A stretch of 64,000 nucleotides of DNA from Paenimyroides baculatum (GCF_008629655.1 NZ_VWSG01000006.1:62001-126000), one strand, 5' to 3'. Positions 42,385-51,470 are shown, counted from the first letter of the stretch. The notes: generated by a model not told the origin, from the letters alone. Made by a program: numbers and translations.

Positions 42385-44940
42385 TTATAAAGATGAATTT
42401 TTCTTTTTAATCGAATCCTTTTCAGCTTGTGAGGTCACATCTTTACCGACTACATAAGCCTTAACCGTGTTATCTTGGTTATTTTGCTGGTTAATTGTAT
42501 TCTGTAATTGTGATGTTTCGCTTTGCATAAACTGTACATTCGGCATGTTTTTCGCCCCCTCTAGATTTGCTGGTGTTGGTAAATTTGAGCCAGCACTCTC
42601 GGGCGTGGTTTTTAAAATCGAAATTACTGATGCTAAACCACTCGCTATTGTTACGCCAGCCATTATACCAGCCACAGGCTGTGGGTATTGAGCCAAATTA
42701 TTTGTCACTCCTTCCCACGTATTGATAATTGCCGAACCAGCCGAAAGCATTTTTGAAATTTCAAAATTCTCACCTAAAGCATTGTTTAAATTTGCTAAAC
42801 CATCAATGGTGGCTGATGCCATATCACGGATTTGTTCACCTCGAATTTTATTTAATTCTTTACCAGCCTTGCTATGTGCTTCTTGCTGTTCAGTTATCGC
42901 ATTATCTGCATCAGCTTGTATTTGTTTACGCTCATTAGCAAATTTTTCATCATCTCCAAGTTGCTTTAATTTTTCATCACGCTCTTTTTCAATTAGAACT
43001 ATATTATCAGCTAAAGTTTTAGCAAGATTTTCCTTATTCTTGCTGAAAGATTCGGTTGTATCAATTTCATAATCTTTAATCTCGTCTTTCAGTTCACCAA
43101 TCAAAGAAATTGCATTCTCAATTTGTTCTAACCCTAGTAATTTAGACCACTCATCACGCATTTCAGAATTTTCAACACCTTTAAGAAACTTATCAATCTC
43201 TTTCTTCATCTCTTTAGCAGTCATTGAACCATCATTTATTTTTTTTGATAATTCTTCAAATGCTTTGGTGTTGTTGGTAATAGTTACCTTTTCTGTATTT
43301 AGTTTGTCGAATAAATTATTGTAATAATCATCAATAATTGCCTTATCCTTTTCATATTCGGGTGTACCTTTTTTTCTGTTTTTGGCTAATTCTTCATACT
43401 TTTTAGATTGTTCTGAAATATAATCATCTTCGGCTTTTTTAATTTCTGATAGTCTTTTTTCAATAGGATTATCCGAGTTTAAAAGAATATTAGTGTCATT
43501 TAATAATGATGCTATTGCGTTTTGCCATGCTTTTAATTCTTCTTCTGCTTTTTTAATATCATCTTTAGAACTACTAGCTTTTGTGCCACCTTTTTTTGAA
43601 TCGTTGATTTTGTTTATTTGACCTGCACGTTTTTCTTCCATGCTTTCAACTTTTGAAAGTTGTTGTTTATATTCGTCAGATTCTTCATAGTCAGCATTAC
43701 GCCATTCGCTTGTTTTCTTCTTCACATAAGCATCGACATCATTCATTACCTTGTCGATGTTGCCATGTACAAATGTTAAATCTACTTTGCCACTTAATCC
43801 AAGAAATTTACCAACCGATGAATCAATTAAAGAATTAATTCCCTTTTCCAACATTCCTAAAAACACTTCTGTAGGGGTTGTTATAGCTTTCATTAGAAAT
43901 CCTAAACCTTTAACGACCCAACTAACAGCCTCCATAAATTTGACCTTAATGTTAGTAGTCCACTTAACATTTTGTTTGTCTTTTTCTTTTATGGCTTGAA
44001 GAGTTTCCTTTTCTTTTTTAAGGATTTGTTCGTATGCTTCTAATTTCTTCTTATTAATTTGAGCATCGGTCATGCCTTGCAATTTCATTTGCTCGGTTTG
44101 ATTGTCGATTTTAGATAACTTTTCGACCTCCAAATTATTTGATTCAATTAATGCACTATTAGCCTTATAACTTTCGGAAACAAAACCCTTTACGCTGTCA
44201 ACTATACTATCCCAATGCTCTGCTATTGAACCGACTGCAACGACTAATAATCCAATACCTGTTGCCGTTAAAAGGGTTTTCATCGCCAACTTTACAGCAT
44301 TAGTTGTAACAACTGTTGCCTTTTGCAAAGTGTTTAATGTTGTAAATTCTCGTGATGTTGCTGTTAATGCTCCTTTTAATCCTCCCTGAACCCCAATAAA
44401 GTCACGAAATTTTGAACTCAAACCCATCGTAACGGAATCCAAATGTTCCCAAATCCCAGCCGATGCCACTAGCTCACTAGCCGATGCCTTTGTAGTCGTT
44501 TCAACTTCTTTTGATGAATCGGCTAACTTTTTATTTGATGCAGATGCTTTATCTATAGATTTTTTAGCATCATCAACCGATGATGCAACTTTATCAATTG
44601 CTTTGTCAAGTGTATTATTAGCTTTTGTGACTTCTTCTAAATGTGATTTATACTCAACTATTGCTGTATCTACATTGTTTATTCGTTGCTCTAGCTTTTC
44701 AATTGCTTTTGCTAAATCATTATTAGCAACTTCATTTTCTCCCAATTCATCACCAACCGAATCAAGAGTTTTTTCAAACTTTTTATACTCTGCTTCTAAT
44801 CTATATTGGGCTTGATTTAGTTTGTCAACTTCATAAGCGTTATCGCTTACAGCTTGTTTAACCTCATTTAATTGTTGTATAGCACTATTTTTATTAATCT
44901 GCCATTCAACTCTTATTTCTTCTTTGCGATTGCTTGCCAT
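42385..44940 (-). CDS. tape measure protein
   Basis: 851 residues, the longest helical protein of the tail region. Coiled coil at about 1-150 (LNEVKQAVSDNAYEVDKLNQ), a hydrophobic segment near 225-245 (MKTLLTATGIGLLVVAVGSI), more coiled coils, and a C-terminal Gly/Ala-rich hydrophobic part (YPQPVAGIMAGVTIASGLAS). It sets tail length and is ejected during infection. The modest length implies a short to medium flexible (siphovirus-type) tail. Confidence 0.82.
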   Translation of the reverse strand: MASNRKEEIRVEWQINKNSAIQQLNEVKQAVSDNAYEVDKLNQAQYRLEAEYKKFEKTLDSVGDELGENEVANNDLAKAIEKLEQRINNVDTAIVEYKSHLEEVTKANNTLDKAIDKVASSVDDAKKSIDKASASNKKLADSSKEVETTTKASASELVASAGIWEHLDSVTMGLSSKFRDFIGVQGGLKGALTATSREFTTLNTLQKATVVTTNAVKLAMKTLLTATGIGLLVVAVGSIAEHWDSIVDSVKGFVSESYKANSALIESNNLEVEKLSKIDNQTEQMKLQGMTDAQINKKKLEAYEQILKKEKETLQAIKEKDKQNVKWTTNIKVKFMEAVSWVVKGLGFLMKAITTPTEVFLGMLEKGINSLIDSSVGKFLGLSGKVDLTFVHGNIDKVMNDVDAYVKKKTSEWRNADYEESDEYKQQLSKVESMEEKRAGQINKINDSKKGGTKASSSKDDIKKAEEELKAWQNAIASLLNDTNILLNSDNPIEKRLSEIKKAEDDYISEQSKKYEELAKNRKKGTPEYEKDKAIIDDYYNNLFDKLNTEKVTITNNTKAFEELSKKINDGSMTAKEMKKEIDKFLKGVENSEMRDEWSKLLGLEQIENAISLIGELKDEIKDYEIDTTESFSKNKENLAKTLADNIVLIEKERDEKLKQLGDDEKFANERKQIQADADNAITEQQEAHSKAGKELNKIRGEQIRDMASATIDGLANLNNALGENFEISKMLSAGSAIINTWEGVTNNLAQYPQPVAGIMAGVTIASGLASVISILKTTPESAGSNLPTPANLEGAKNMPNVQFMQSETSQLQNTINQQNNQDNTVKAYVVGKDVTSQAEKDSIKKKNSSL

Positions 44941-45128
44941 TATCCATTTTGTTCATTTTTACGAGGGTTAAAAAGTTTGTTCAAACCATTCATAACAAAT
45001 GATAAATAGCGAATAGCCAATAATTTCAATGGGTTTGCAGGCTCTAAATACGAGCCTGTTAGTAACCGATATTGATATGTATTTTTATTTTTAGTAGTCT
45101 TTAAACCATAATAAATTATTTTAAACAT
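44940..45128 (-). CDS. small phage protein, 62 residues
   Basis: MFKIIYYGLKTTKNKNTYQY, then SYLEPANPLKLLAIRYLSFV and a basic end NPRKNEQNG. It overlaps the tape measure start by one base and starts 16 bases after the preceding tail gene, so the packing supports a real gene. Not recognised. Confidence 0.5.
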   Translation of the reverse strand: MFKIIYYGLKTTKNKNTYQYRLLTGSYLEPANPLKLLAIRYLSFVMNGLNKLFNPRKNEQNG

Positions 45129-45144
45129 TTCATATTATTAATTT

Positions 45145-47847
45145 TTATGCAACTGTTACAGTTGTTATTGGCGACCATTGCCCATATTCGCCACTATAAA
45201 CACATTGTGCTCTTACATTATAAGTACCACTACTAACAGATATAGCACCCACCATACTTTGCATTGGTACAGCAACAAGTGTTGTGGTTTGGCTTGTTCC
45301 TGATGGTATCTTTATATATTCTATTCTATAGTGCGATGGTGTTTCTAGGTTTTCACCTTGATTTATACCATAATTAATTTTACCAGCTTCATCTGACCCA
45401 GCAAAAAATGTTGGTGGATAAATAATTTGTGTTGGTGGTGCTGGTACCGTAACTGTTTGTGTATTTGACCAATTAGATTCTGTTTCATCATTTATGATTT
45501 TTGCCTTAACCTCGAATGTTCCAGCCCCCGAATTAATTTGACCAACCAAACTAACCCCATCAACATAATCTATTATCAATTGTTGATTAACACCTGTTGT
45601 TGTATTTTTATAATCAATAATGTAATGAGTAATTTCAGCAACAGATGGGTTATCAAATCCAGAATTCATATAATATTTAATTTTCAATGGGTAATACTCA
45701 TCATATTCAGCACCAAAATAGGGTGGATATAAAACTGATGATACATCATCAAATTCTTTATAATAATTAAATAGTTTAAATTCAGATTTACCTGTATTTA
45801 CATCAATTGACATTTCGTAAATCGAGTATTTATCACCACCAATTATTATTGTATTCTGCATACTAATAGTATTAATTATAGTGGTTGGCAGATAGGCAGT
45901 AAATGTGTTTAAGTACACATTATTTGTGTACATCTTTTTAAAATCTCTATCATAAAACTCTGAATATAATGATGTCAAACATTCTTCATTATCAATCGGA
46001 AAAATCTCGTTATTGAATGTTAATGATGCTTTTGTTGACAGTTCATCTAATCCATCAGTATTCTGCATCGGTGTATAATTGCTTAATAGAACTGTTTGTG
46101 TACCGTGTTTTAGTTGTACTTGTGCAACTGTACCATCATTCTTTGTTGCTATTATTTGTTGTGGTGCATTTGCAAAAAATATGGTTGGTGATTTGGGGTC
46201 AACAGGTTTGTAATCACTATCAAACCCATACGATGTGATAATATTGCTGTTCTTTAACAAGTAATATGATAGAATGCTAAACCCACTTTCAACTTTAAAA
46301 TCTTCGCTTAAATCTCGGTTATCACTCTGATAATATTCTGTTCCGTATTCTTTACCCATCAAATCCCGAAAAGCTTCGTTTCTCAAGTAGTCTTCTTCGT
46401 TATGAGTAAATTTAATTGTCTTATATCTTTGTTGGCTTTCAACACCATGCTGTTCGTAATCTATGTATTTAGTAATGTCAATCGGGTTATTGTGGAATTT
46501 ATTAACCCAATTCATTTTATAAATTTTGTCCTTATCCTCTAGTATTTTGATATTGAATGTCTTAACAATAGATGATAAAAAATCTATAACAGGAAAGTCT
46601 AAAGTTTTAGCAAAATCAAACATAACCAATGATGATGGTGGTACGTTGTTTACACTTGTGCGTGATACAATGTACCTTGTGTCGTTTCCATTTACAGAAG
46701 AAAAAGTGTCTAAATTTAGACCTTTCACAGACATATTAAATTTCTCAATATTTATCGGTACATCACCACTCAAATAAGCTTCAAAATACTTTGTTCTATT
46801 TCTGTTTTGAAATGATGCAACAAAAGAATATGTATTGTTATTTCTTGCCCCATCAAGTATTGTTTCTCTAATAACATTGCCACCAACTCCATCTAATTCA
46901 ACCATTCTAATCTTTAAATTATCAGTATATAGATTAGCATCAATAACTTTTGTTGGGTTAACAACTTCAAATGATATAGCACAATTTGTAATTCTAGTTG
47001 ATGGGGTTTCAACAACCCGAAAACCATTTGTAGTACCATAAATATTAGGGTATAAACTAGCATTATCATTAAATGGTCTATTAATAGGCGATTGCATGGT
47101 AATAAAAGTGGTTGTTGGTACAAGTAATATTTCATTGACATCTTCAACTTCTTTGTTGCACCACACATACATCTTTTCTAGTAAATTATTGATTTTGGTA
47201 CTAAAATCAAGTTCAAGTTCAAAGTGACTTTTAATCTTATCTATTATTGTAGAAACTTTTAGTGCTGGTCTTAATTCGCCTGTGTTAATTGCTTTTGGTG
47301 ATGCTATATCATTATTATCATTCTCGCCAATATTCCAAACCCTTGAATTACTGATTAAAGGAATTTTTATATTTGGATTGTTGCCATAAATGACATTACG
47401 AACGTTCGTAATGTTCCAATATAAATTTATGTCGCTAAAATCTAATTCAGATAATTTTGCTTCACCTATTCTTTCTTTTAATGGCTGTACGCCTGAATAA
47501 AATGATACTGAATAATTTATTAATTTGCCTTCTTGTTTTTCACCTGCCATTACACCTAATCGACCCACTTTATTCTTTATTCCATTTACATGAATTTGAC
47601 AATCAAAGAATTGTATTTTTGTTCGATTTATATTAGTATCAAAAAAGTATTTAAAAGCCTTATTGTTATTTGGTGATGCTGGTATTAGGAAATCTTGAGT
47701 AAATGTCGAATAAGATTCATCAATATCTTTTAAGTCGGTTGTTTTAAATTCCATCTGTACCGATTCATCTTCATATATGTTTAATTTGTGCCAAATTTTT
47801 AAACCATACGTTTCATTTGTTTGAATATTTACAAATATTTCAAGCAT
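45145..47847 (-). CDS. phage tail protein with C-terminal fibronectin-like repeats
   Basis: 900 residues. The first 700 (EIFVNIQTNETYGLKIWHKL, FTTDLKDI-like region, MEFKTTDLKDIDESYSTFTQ, FLSSIVKTFNIKILEDKDKI) match large tail or baseplate-hub proteins of Bacteroidota siphophages. The C-terminus has two beta-sandwich repeats of about 95 residues, each opening YPPxFxAxxDE and closing in TVTVP/TVTVA, likely Fn3-type domains exposed on the virion. Located between the split tail gene and the tape measure. Confidence 0.65.
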   Translation of the reverse strand: MLEIFVNIQTNETYGLKIWHKLNIYEDESVQMEFKTTDLKDIDESYSTFTQDFLIPASPNNNKAFKYFFDTNINRTKIQFFDCQIHVNGIKNKVGRLGVMAGEKQEGKLINYSVSFYSGVQPLKERIGEAKLSELDFSDINLYWNITNVRNVIYGNNPNIKIPLISNSRVWNIGENDNNDIASPKAINTGELRPALKVSTIIDKIKSHFELELDFSTKINNLLEKMYVWCNKEVEDVNEILLVPTTTFITMQSPINRPFNDNASLYPNIYGTTNGFRVVETPSTRITNCAISFEVVNPTKVIDANLYTDNLKIRMVELDGVGGNVIRETILDGARNNNTYSFVASFQNRNRTKYFEAYLSGDVPINIEKFNMSVKGLNLDTFSSVNGNDTRYIVSRTSVNNVPPSSLVMFDFAKTLDFPVIDFLSSIVKTFNIKILEDKDKIYKMNWVNKFHNNPIDITKYIDYEQHGVESQQRYKTIKFTHNEEDYLRNEAFRDLMGKEYGTEYYQSDNRDLSEDFKVESGFSILSYYLLKNSNIITSYGFDSDYKPVDPKSPTIFFANAPQQIIATKNDGTVAQVQLKHGTQTVLLSNYTPMQNTDGLDELSTKASLTFNNEIFPIDNEECLTSLYSEFYDRDFKKMYTNNVYLNTFTAYLPTTIINTISMQNTIIIGGDKYSIYEMSIDVNTGKSEFKLFNYYKEFDDVSSVLYPPYFGAEYDEYYPLKIKYYMNSGFDNPSVAEITHYIIDYKNTTTGVNQQLIIDYVDGVSLVGQINSGAGTFEVKAKIINDETESNWSNTQTVTVPAPPTQIIYPPTFFAGSDEAGKINYGINQGENLETPSHYRIEYIKIPSGTSQTTTLVAVPMQSMVGAISVSSGTYNVRAQCVYSGEYGQWSPITTVTVA

Positions 47848-47858
47848 TTTAGTATTTG

Positions 47859-48452
47859 TTATTTTTTCTTGTTGTGCACCGATGTAAATTCGATGTTATA
47901 GGTCTGTTTGTTCTTGTCATTTTTGAACGTCTTTTGCATATAATTGTTAGATGATATATATACTTGTTCTATTTTTCTTGTGTCACAATTGTACATAAAC
48001 AATAATGGTGAATGATTTATCTCTTCTATTTTTAAATAAAACATCTCATCTAATTGCGATGATGACCAGCTATATTTATTTTCAGATTTTTGCGTTAATT
48101 CGGGTTTATAGTTAATTAATCTTAAATAGCCATAATTAGGTACAACCGAATTATAATGTGTTTTACTCATTGCAGTAGATTGTACAACTTTACCGTACAA
48201 AGGGAAATATTCAAATGCCCCGAATCTGTTTATAAAGCAAATTTGAAAATCATAAGCACATTCATTTGCAGTTTTTTCTTCTTCTACATAATCATAATAT
48301 TCTATCAAACTAGATGAATGTGTTCTATCAGCAGTAAATAGAAAATTATAATAGATTCCTAAATCATTCTTTTTAATTGGCAGATGTTGTAATTTATATT
48401 GCTTGTCTGTACCTGCATAAATAGGGTATTCTTGACCTGTAGAATCAACATC
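47859..48452 (-). CDS. tail protein, second part (joined to 48445-48870 by +1 frameshift)
   Basis: Reading from GAT at 48450-48452: DVDSTGQEYPIYAGTDKQYK and onward to FTSVHNKKK, 197 residues. The phrase NYNIEFT-like ending, CAYDFQICFINRFGAFEYFP (a proteins-of-tail signature FVNKFG) and the N-terminal half in the other frame together form one protein of the type found in related phages. Internal ATG codons (48500, 48476) exist upstream in this frame but would give an unnatural N-terminus. See the first part. Confidence 0.6.
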   Translation of the reverse strand, partial: DVDSTGQEYPIYAGTDKQYKLQHLPIKKNDLGIYYNFLFTADRTHSSSLIEYYDYVEEEKTANECAYDFQICFINRFGAFEYFPLYGKVVQSTAMSKTHYNSVVPNYGYLRLINYKPELTQKSENKYSWSSSQLDEMFYLKIEEINHSPLLFMYNCDTRKIEQVYISSNNYMQKTFKNDKNKQTYNIEFTSVHNKKK

Positions 48453-48870
48453 GGGGGGCGTTTGATACATATTCATTCCATCTAAACCCAGCAGATGCAA
48501 AGTATTGTGGTGATGAATAGGTGTGTATTAGATTGCTTAATCCATCGAAATATTCGATTTTCCAGCATACCCATCGATACCCACAATCATAATCTTCTGA
48601 ATTTAAAAAATCATGTATTTCAGGTTCAATTAATATTTTTAGATAATCGGAAATATCGAAATAATATGAATGTTGATTTAGCACTTCTTTTTCTATCGTA
48701 ACAATTGGTTCTAATGGTGTAGTAATTGTTCTAGCACCCGACCAGCAGTATAAATGACATTTATAATATACTGTTCCTGATGCACCATTGGCATTTATAA
48801 AATAAGATGAATTTGTACCGATGTGATAATTGTAACCACCGTAAAAAGGTGGTGATATTGTTAGATTCAT
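48445..48870 (-). CDS. tail protein, first part, ends just after a C6 run
   Basis: 141 residues: MNLTISPPFYGGYNYHIGTN, then a beta-sandwich and SSPQYFASAGFRWNEYVSNA, stopping six codons after homology would continue. The reading frame ends after GCC CCC CGA TGT TGA; moving +1 at CCC-C restores a protein of about 336 residues. The cause may be programmed +1 shifting on CCC-C with a rare CGA codon, a phase-variable C tract, or an extra C in the assembly. The first part begins four bases before the previous gene's stop region (3-base gap). Confidence 0.6.
   Translation of the reverse strand: MNLTISPPFYGGYNYHIGTNSSYFINANGASGTVYYKCHLYCWSGARTITTPLEPIVTIEKEVLNQHSYYFDISDYLKILIEPEIHDFLNSEDYDCGYRWVCWKIEYFDGLSNLIHTYSSPQYFASAGFRWNEYVSNAPRC
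48453..48458 (-). other. C6 tract at frame switch
   Basis: Six C on the coding strand (six G on +) in very AT-rich DNA, exactly where the tail protein changes frame. Confidence 0.7.
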
Positions 48871-48873
48871 TTA

Positions 48874-49227
48874 TTAGATGTATTTTTTTTGTCTTGAAGA
48901 ATATGATGAAATATTTGTATCTGTATAAAATAGTTTTTCCAATTCTTCAAATTGATGTGAAATAATATCACCTGTAACAGATGGTGCAATATTTTCTATT
49001 GATTTGGTAATAAAGTCTTTTGCTCGTTGATTATTCTTACCACCATCTACATATTTTGCATAATATTCGACCTCACAACTAATAGTTATCTTATCACCAT
49101 TATCATCAATAGAATAGCCTTTATTTTTAAAAGACCTATCTAATGTGCCTGTATCTTTACTCGGCTTTGCGTTCTTTCTTAACTCTTTTTCAAAGTTTTT
49201 AGATGCTTTCCATAGTGATGTTTTCAT
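48874..49227 (-). CDS. HK97 gp10-like tail completion protein
   Basis: 117 residues: WKASKNFEKELRKNAKPSKD, TGTLDRSFKNKGYSI, then EVEYYAKYVDGGKNNQRAKD, where Tyr-Ala-xx-Val-xx-Gly is the recognisable HK97-gp10 core (AxYVExG). These proteins join head and tail. C-terminal helix FEELEKLFY. Gap of 15 bases after the tail terminator-like gene. Confidence 0.65.
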   Translation of the reverse strand: MKTSLWKASKNFEKELRKNAKPSKDTGTLDRSFKNKGYSIDDNGDKITISCEVEYYAKYVDGGKNNQRAKDFITKSIENIAPSVTGDIISHQFEELEKLFYTDTNISSYSSRQKKYI

Positions 49228-49242
49228 TTTAATAATTATTTT

Positions 49243-49680
49243 TTAGCAGAATTTATTGGTGTTTAAAACCCCAACAGAAATGAATGTTTGTATTCCATCT
49301 ATACCATTTACAGATGCGTTAAATAGATAATTAAATGTTGGTGTATTGACCAAATTCATTGTTTGGGATTTTCTAATGGTATTTAAAAAGGACATTAAAA
49401 TTTGGTTACACTCGTTGTGATTATCTAGTGTATTATTATTGTCATACTTCTTTGCGTTGAGGTCTTTTTTAATTTCCTGTTGCTGTACAACAATAATTTC
49501 ATAGTTGAATGTTTGTACTATCTCATTAGGGATAGAATCAATTAATTCAATATTTACTAATGGATAGATATTTGTTTTATTATAGTCGATGTTACTAGAA
49601 TCTTCTGTTGTAATAGTGTTGATTAAAGGGTTATCATTAAATATTTTTATAATGGTTGATGTGGCATTATATAATTCCAT
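49243..49680 (-). CDS. putative tail terminator protein
   Basis: 145 residues, alpha/beta pattern of tail terminator proteins: a first helix LYNATSTIIKIFNDNP, strands IYPLVNIELIDSIPN and FNYEIIVVQQQE, helix NHNECNQILMSFLNTIRKSQ and a C-terminal strand IQTFISVGVLNT. Such a protein caps the tail tube before head joining. The neighbouring HK97 gp10-like gene fits. Assigned by pattern and context. Confidence 0.5.
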   Translation of the reverse strand: MELYNATSTIIKIFNDNPLINTITTEDSSNIDYNKTNIYPLVNIELIDSIPNEIVQTFNYEIIVVQQQEIKKDLNAKKYDNNNTLDNHNECNQILMSFLNTIRKSQTMNLVNTPTFNYLFNASVNGIDGIQTFISVGVLNTNKFC

Positions 49681-49689
49681 TTCATAATT

Positions 49690-49971
49690 TTATTTTTTTG
49701 GTTGTTGTTCATTTAAAATTTCTTGCTCTCGTTTCTTTCTCAATAGCTTATATTGTGTGTGTGCTAAAAAAGTAGTGGCTTTAAGCTTAAATGCTTTTGA
49801 ATAACGATGAGGTTGGTCACTTGCCCAAAGGTTGACCAATTCCATGTAGTTACCGTATGCGTTTAATTTTCTTGCAATGGTTGTTTCTGTTAATGGTTTA
49901 GAATTATTAAATGCAATAGGGGTTGGGTTGTATATCTCTACAAATCTTGATTTAATTGAAGATAACTCGAC
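49690..49971 (-). CDS. tail assembly chaperone, frameshift extension (no start codon)
   Basis: Frame -1 relative to the chaperone gene is open from just before the T9 run to TAA 49690-49692: VELSSIKSRFVEIYNPTPIA, then NAYGNYMELVNLWASDQPHR and a basic end. It has a TGA just upstream and no start codon near its beginning, so it can be read only by slipping at the T run. The product (169 + 1 + 93 = 263 residues) parallels the gpG/gpGT chaperones of lambda-like tails. It fills the otherwise empty space before the next gene. Confidence 0.72.
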   Translation of the reverse strand, partial: VELSSIKSRFVEIYNPTPIAFNNSKPLTETTIARKLNAYGNYMELVNLWASDQPHRYSKAFKLKATTFLAHTQYKLLRKKREQEILNEQQPKK

Positions 49972-50480
49972 AAAAAAAAATCCATGACACCATCAACAAT
50001 ATTAAGTGGTACAGATTCAAAATCTTTGTAATTAGGTTCTTTATACTTTTCTATTTTATATCGCTTTTGTCCTAATATTCCGAAAGGATTCCATTGTGAT
50101 TTAATTATTGGTCTATAAAGAATAGATACAACACCTGTTATATTTTCTTGTGATAGTAAAGTATCAAGGTCTATTAATTCACCAGCAGTTATTTTTGAAA
50201 AATTTGGAATAAGTCCATATTCTACACCATTAAGTTTAAAACGGTTTACTAATGGTGATGAGGTTTGTGCAATATCTTTTATTTTACCTGTTAGTTGTTC
50301 TAATTGTTCGGGCATAATGTCATCAAAGATTGATTTATCAACATGATAGAATTCAGCTAATAGAGTGTATAATTCATCAACTGTTATATTCTCATTTAGA
50401 CCCTTTGAAAATCGGACATAATCTTTATAAGCAATATCATTTTTAGAGTTATATTTGTTGTAAATATTTTTAAAAGTCAT
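49938..50480 (-). CDS. tail assembly chaperone, short form
   Basis: 180 residues: MTFKNIYNKYNSKNDIAYKD, FKLNGVEYGLIPNFSKITAG, ELIDLDTLLSQENITGVVSI and LYRPI, a pattern I associate with Bacteroidota phage tail chaperones, ending 11 residues after a FF pair encoded by the T9 run. Such chaperones coat the tape measure during tail assembly and need a fixed ratio of short to extended forms. First gene of the tail operon, with a promoter-like motif 11 bases before its start. Confidence 0.65.
   Translation of the reverse strand: MTFKNIYNKYNSKNDIAYKDYVRFSKGLNENITVDELYTLLAEFYHVDKSIFDDIMPEQLEQLTGKIKDIAQTSSPLVNRFKLNGVEYGLIPNFSKITAGELIDLDTLLSQENITGVVSILYRPIIKSQWNPFGILGQKRYKIEKYKEPNYKDFESVPLNIVDGVMDFFLSSYLQLNQDL
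49972..49980 (-). other. T9 slippery sequence for -1 ribosomal frameshift
   Basis: GGA followed by nine T then GTC on the coding strand: GAT TTT TTT TTG in frame 0, TTT TTT TTT GTC in frame -1. Near the end of the chaperone gene, where other tailed phages have their frameshift site. Confidence 0.7.
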
Positions 50481-50491
50481 CGTGATATTTG

Positions 50492-50508
50492 ATTTACTTA
50501 TATATTAA
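50492..50508 (-). promoter_or_regulatory. phage promoter-like motif, copy 4
   Basis: On -, TTAATATATAAGTAAAT, 11 bases before the chaperone ATG. Confidence 0.65.
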
Positions 50509-50602
50509 TATTATCAGATGCTTTATATTACTTTTTCGACATATCGCCCAAAAATGTTTGGATACTTACCACGGTGAAAAATTTACGAAATAGCGTAATT
50601 TA

Positions 50603-50622
50603 TTTTTAGGTTTGTCTAAAAA
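50603..50622. repeat. 20-base near-palindrome, left copy
   Basis: TTTTTAGGTTTGTCTAAAAA; one-base-different relative of the perfect copy at 51428. Confidence 0.6.
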
Positions 50623-50666
50623 TAAAATTAGACTAATATAAAAAATACATCAATCTAATTAATACC

Positions 50667-50700
50667 CCCTCGCCTAAAGGCTCGGGTTGCCTGTCGGCAA
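50667..50700. repeat. GC-rich repeat, copy 1
   Basis: CCCTCGCCTAAAGGCTCGGG, then TTGCCTGTCGGCAA. Inverted relative of 51092-51118 and direct relative of 51798-51843; the end TTGCC..GGCAA is itself a hairpin. Confidence 0.7.
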
Positions 50701-51091
50701 ATGTTAAATTTTAGTCTATTTGAAACTTTAACACTTTTGTATTATTCTCAATATTATATCGTTTACTATCTGTTTTATTGCGAATATGATAATTGAAAAT
50801 TACCCATTATGCCCATCAATTTCACCCTTTCAATTCATCACATTTAAGCCATCATCTTTTTATATTGAACCTCATCATCATCTTTTAAATTTTACTGTCT
50901 TAAATCGAATTATTTAAAGCTATGTTGAATTAGTTCGGGACAAATTATAATGGTTGTGAATCATTGGGGTTCGTGCGAGGGCAATGTGTTGTGAACTATT
51001 GGAACTATTGGGGATGAGAGAAAGGGTGGGAACAAAGAGAAAGTGTCTTAAATCGAATAAAAATGGATAAATAAGCGATGATTAGATACCA

Positions 51092-51118
51092 TTGCCGACA
51101 GGCAAACCCGAGCGAGGG
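51092..51118. repeat. GC-rich repeat, copy 2 (inverted)
   Basis: TTGCCGACAGGCAAACCCGA, then GCGAGGG: the reverse complement of copy 1 except for a missing CTTTAG-type loop and one extra A. Confidence 0.7.
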
Positions 51119-51427
51119 AATAACAATTGATGAGGTATCGAATTGATTTACAAATGCAAATAAATATATTGATTTATAATACTGATAATCAATTAAATAA
51201 TATGATGAGGTTTTTTAATTCCTCCGAATTTCCTCCAAATGGGAATGGTTGGGAATATTTGGAACTTATCGGAATAAATTGGGGCAAATTCAAATTATCA
51301 TATTCTTAATGAAATTTGATTTTATTGAAAATAATTAAATGTGAATAATGCAATGAGAGTGAAAATATTTTAAAAATATTCGGCACGGTTATTGTGGTGG
51401 GTGTTTTGTTAGATTTGGCTAATTTTA

Positions 51428-51447
51428 TTTTTAGACTTGTCTAAAAA
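51428..51447. repeat. 20-base palindrome, right copy
   Basis: TTTTTAGAC TT GTCTAAAAA, a perfect inverted repeat and operator-like; 825 bases from the left copy. Confidence 0.6.
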
Positions 51448-51470
51448 TTTGAATCGATTTTATTACCCTT

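Larger units (their letters stand above)
50481..51470. other. repeat-rich non-coding region of about 990 bases
   Basis: No convincing gene. Holds the chaperone promoter-like motif, two near-palindromes TTTTTAGACTTGTCTAAAAA at its two ends (50603, 51428), a GC-rich inverted repeat pair (50667-50700, 51092-51118), direct repeats TGTCTTAAATCGAAT (50896, 51044), tandem GAACTATTG near 50990-51010, and an inverted GGAGGAAAT-type pair (51220-51238). It could be an origin, a regulatory hub or decayed sequence. The 60-codon + ORF at 51127-51309 shows no gene-like character. Confidence 0.6.

Noticed and set aside
49938..49980. T9 run as a sequencing error only
   Set aside because: Both outcomes remain possible, but location near the end of a chaperone gene and the open -1 frame match known programmed frameshifts, so it is reported as such with the caveat.
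51127..51309. 60-codon + strand ORF in the repeat-rich region
   Set aside because: Its sequence is built from the local repeats (Asn/Met-rich) and has no promoter or packing with neighbours.
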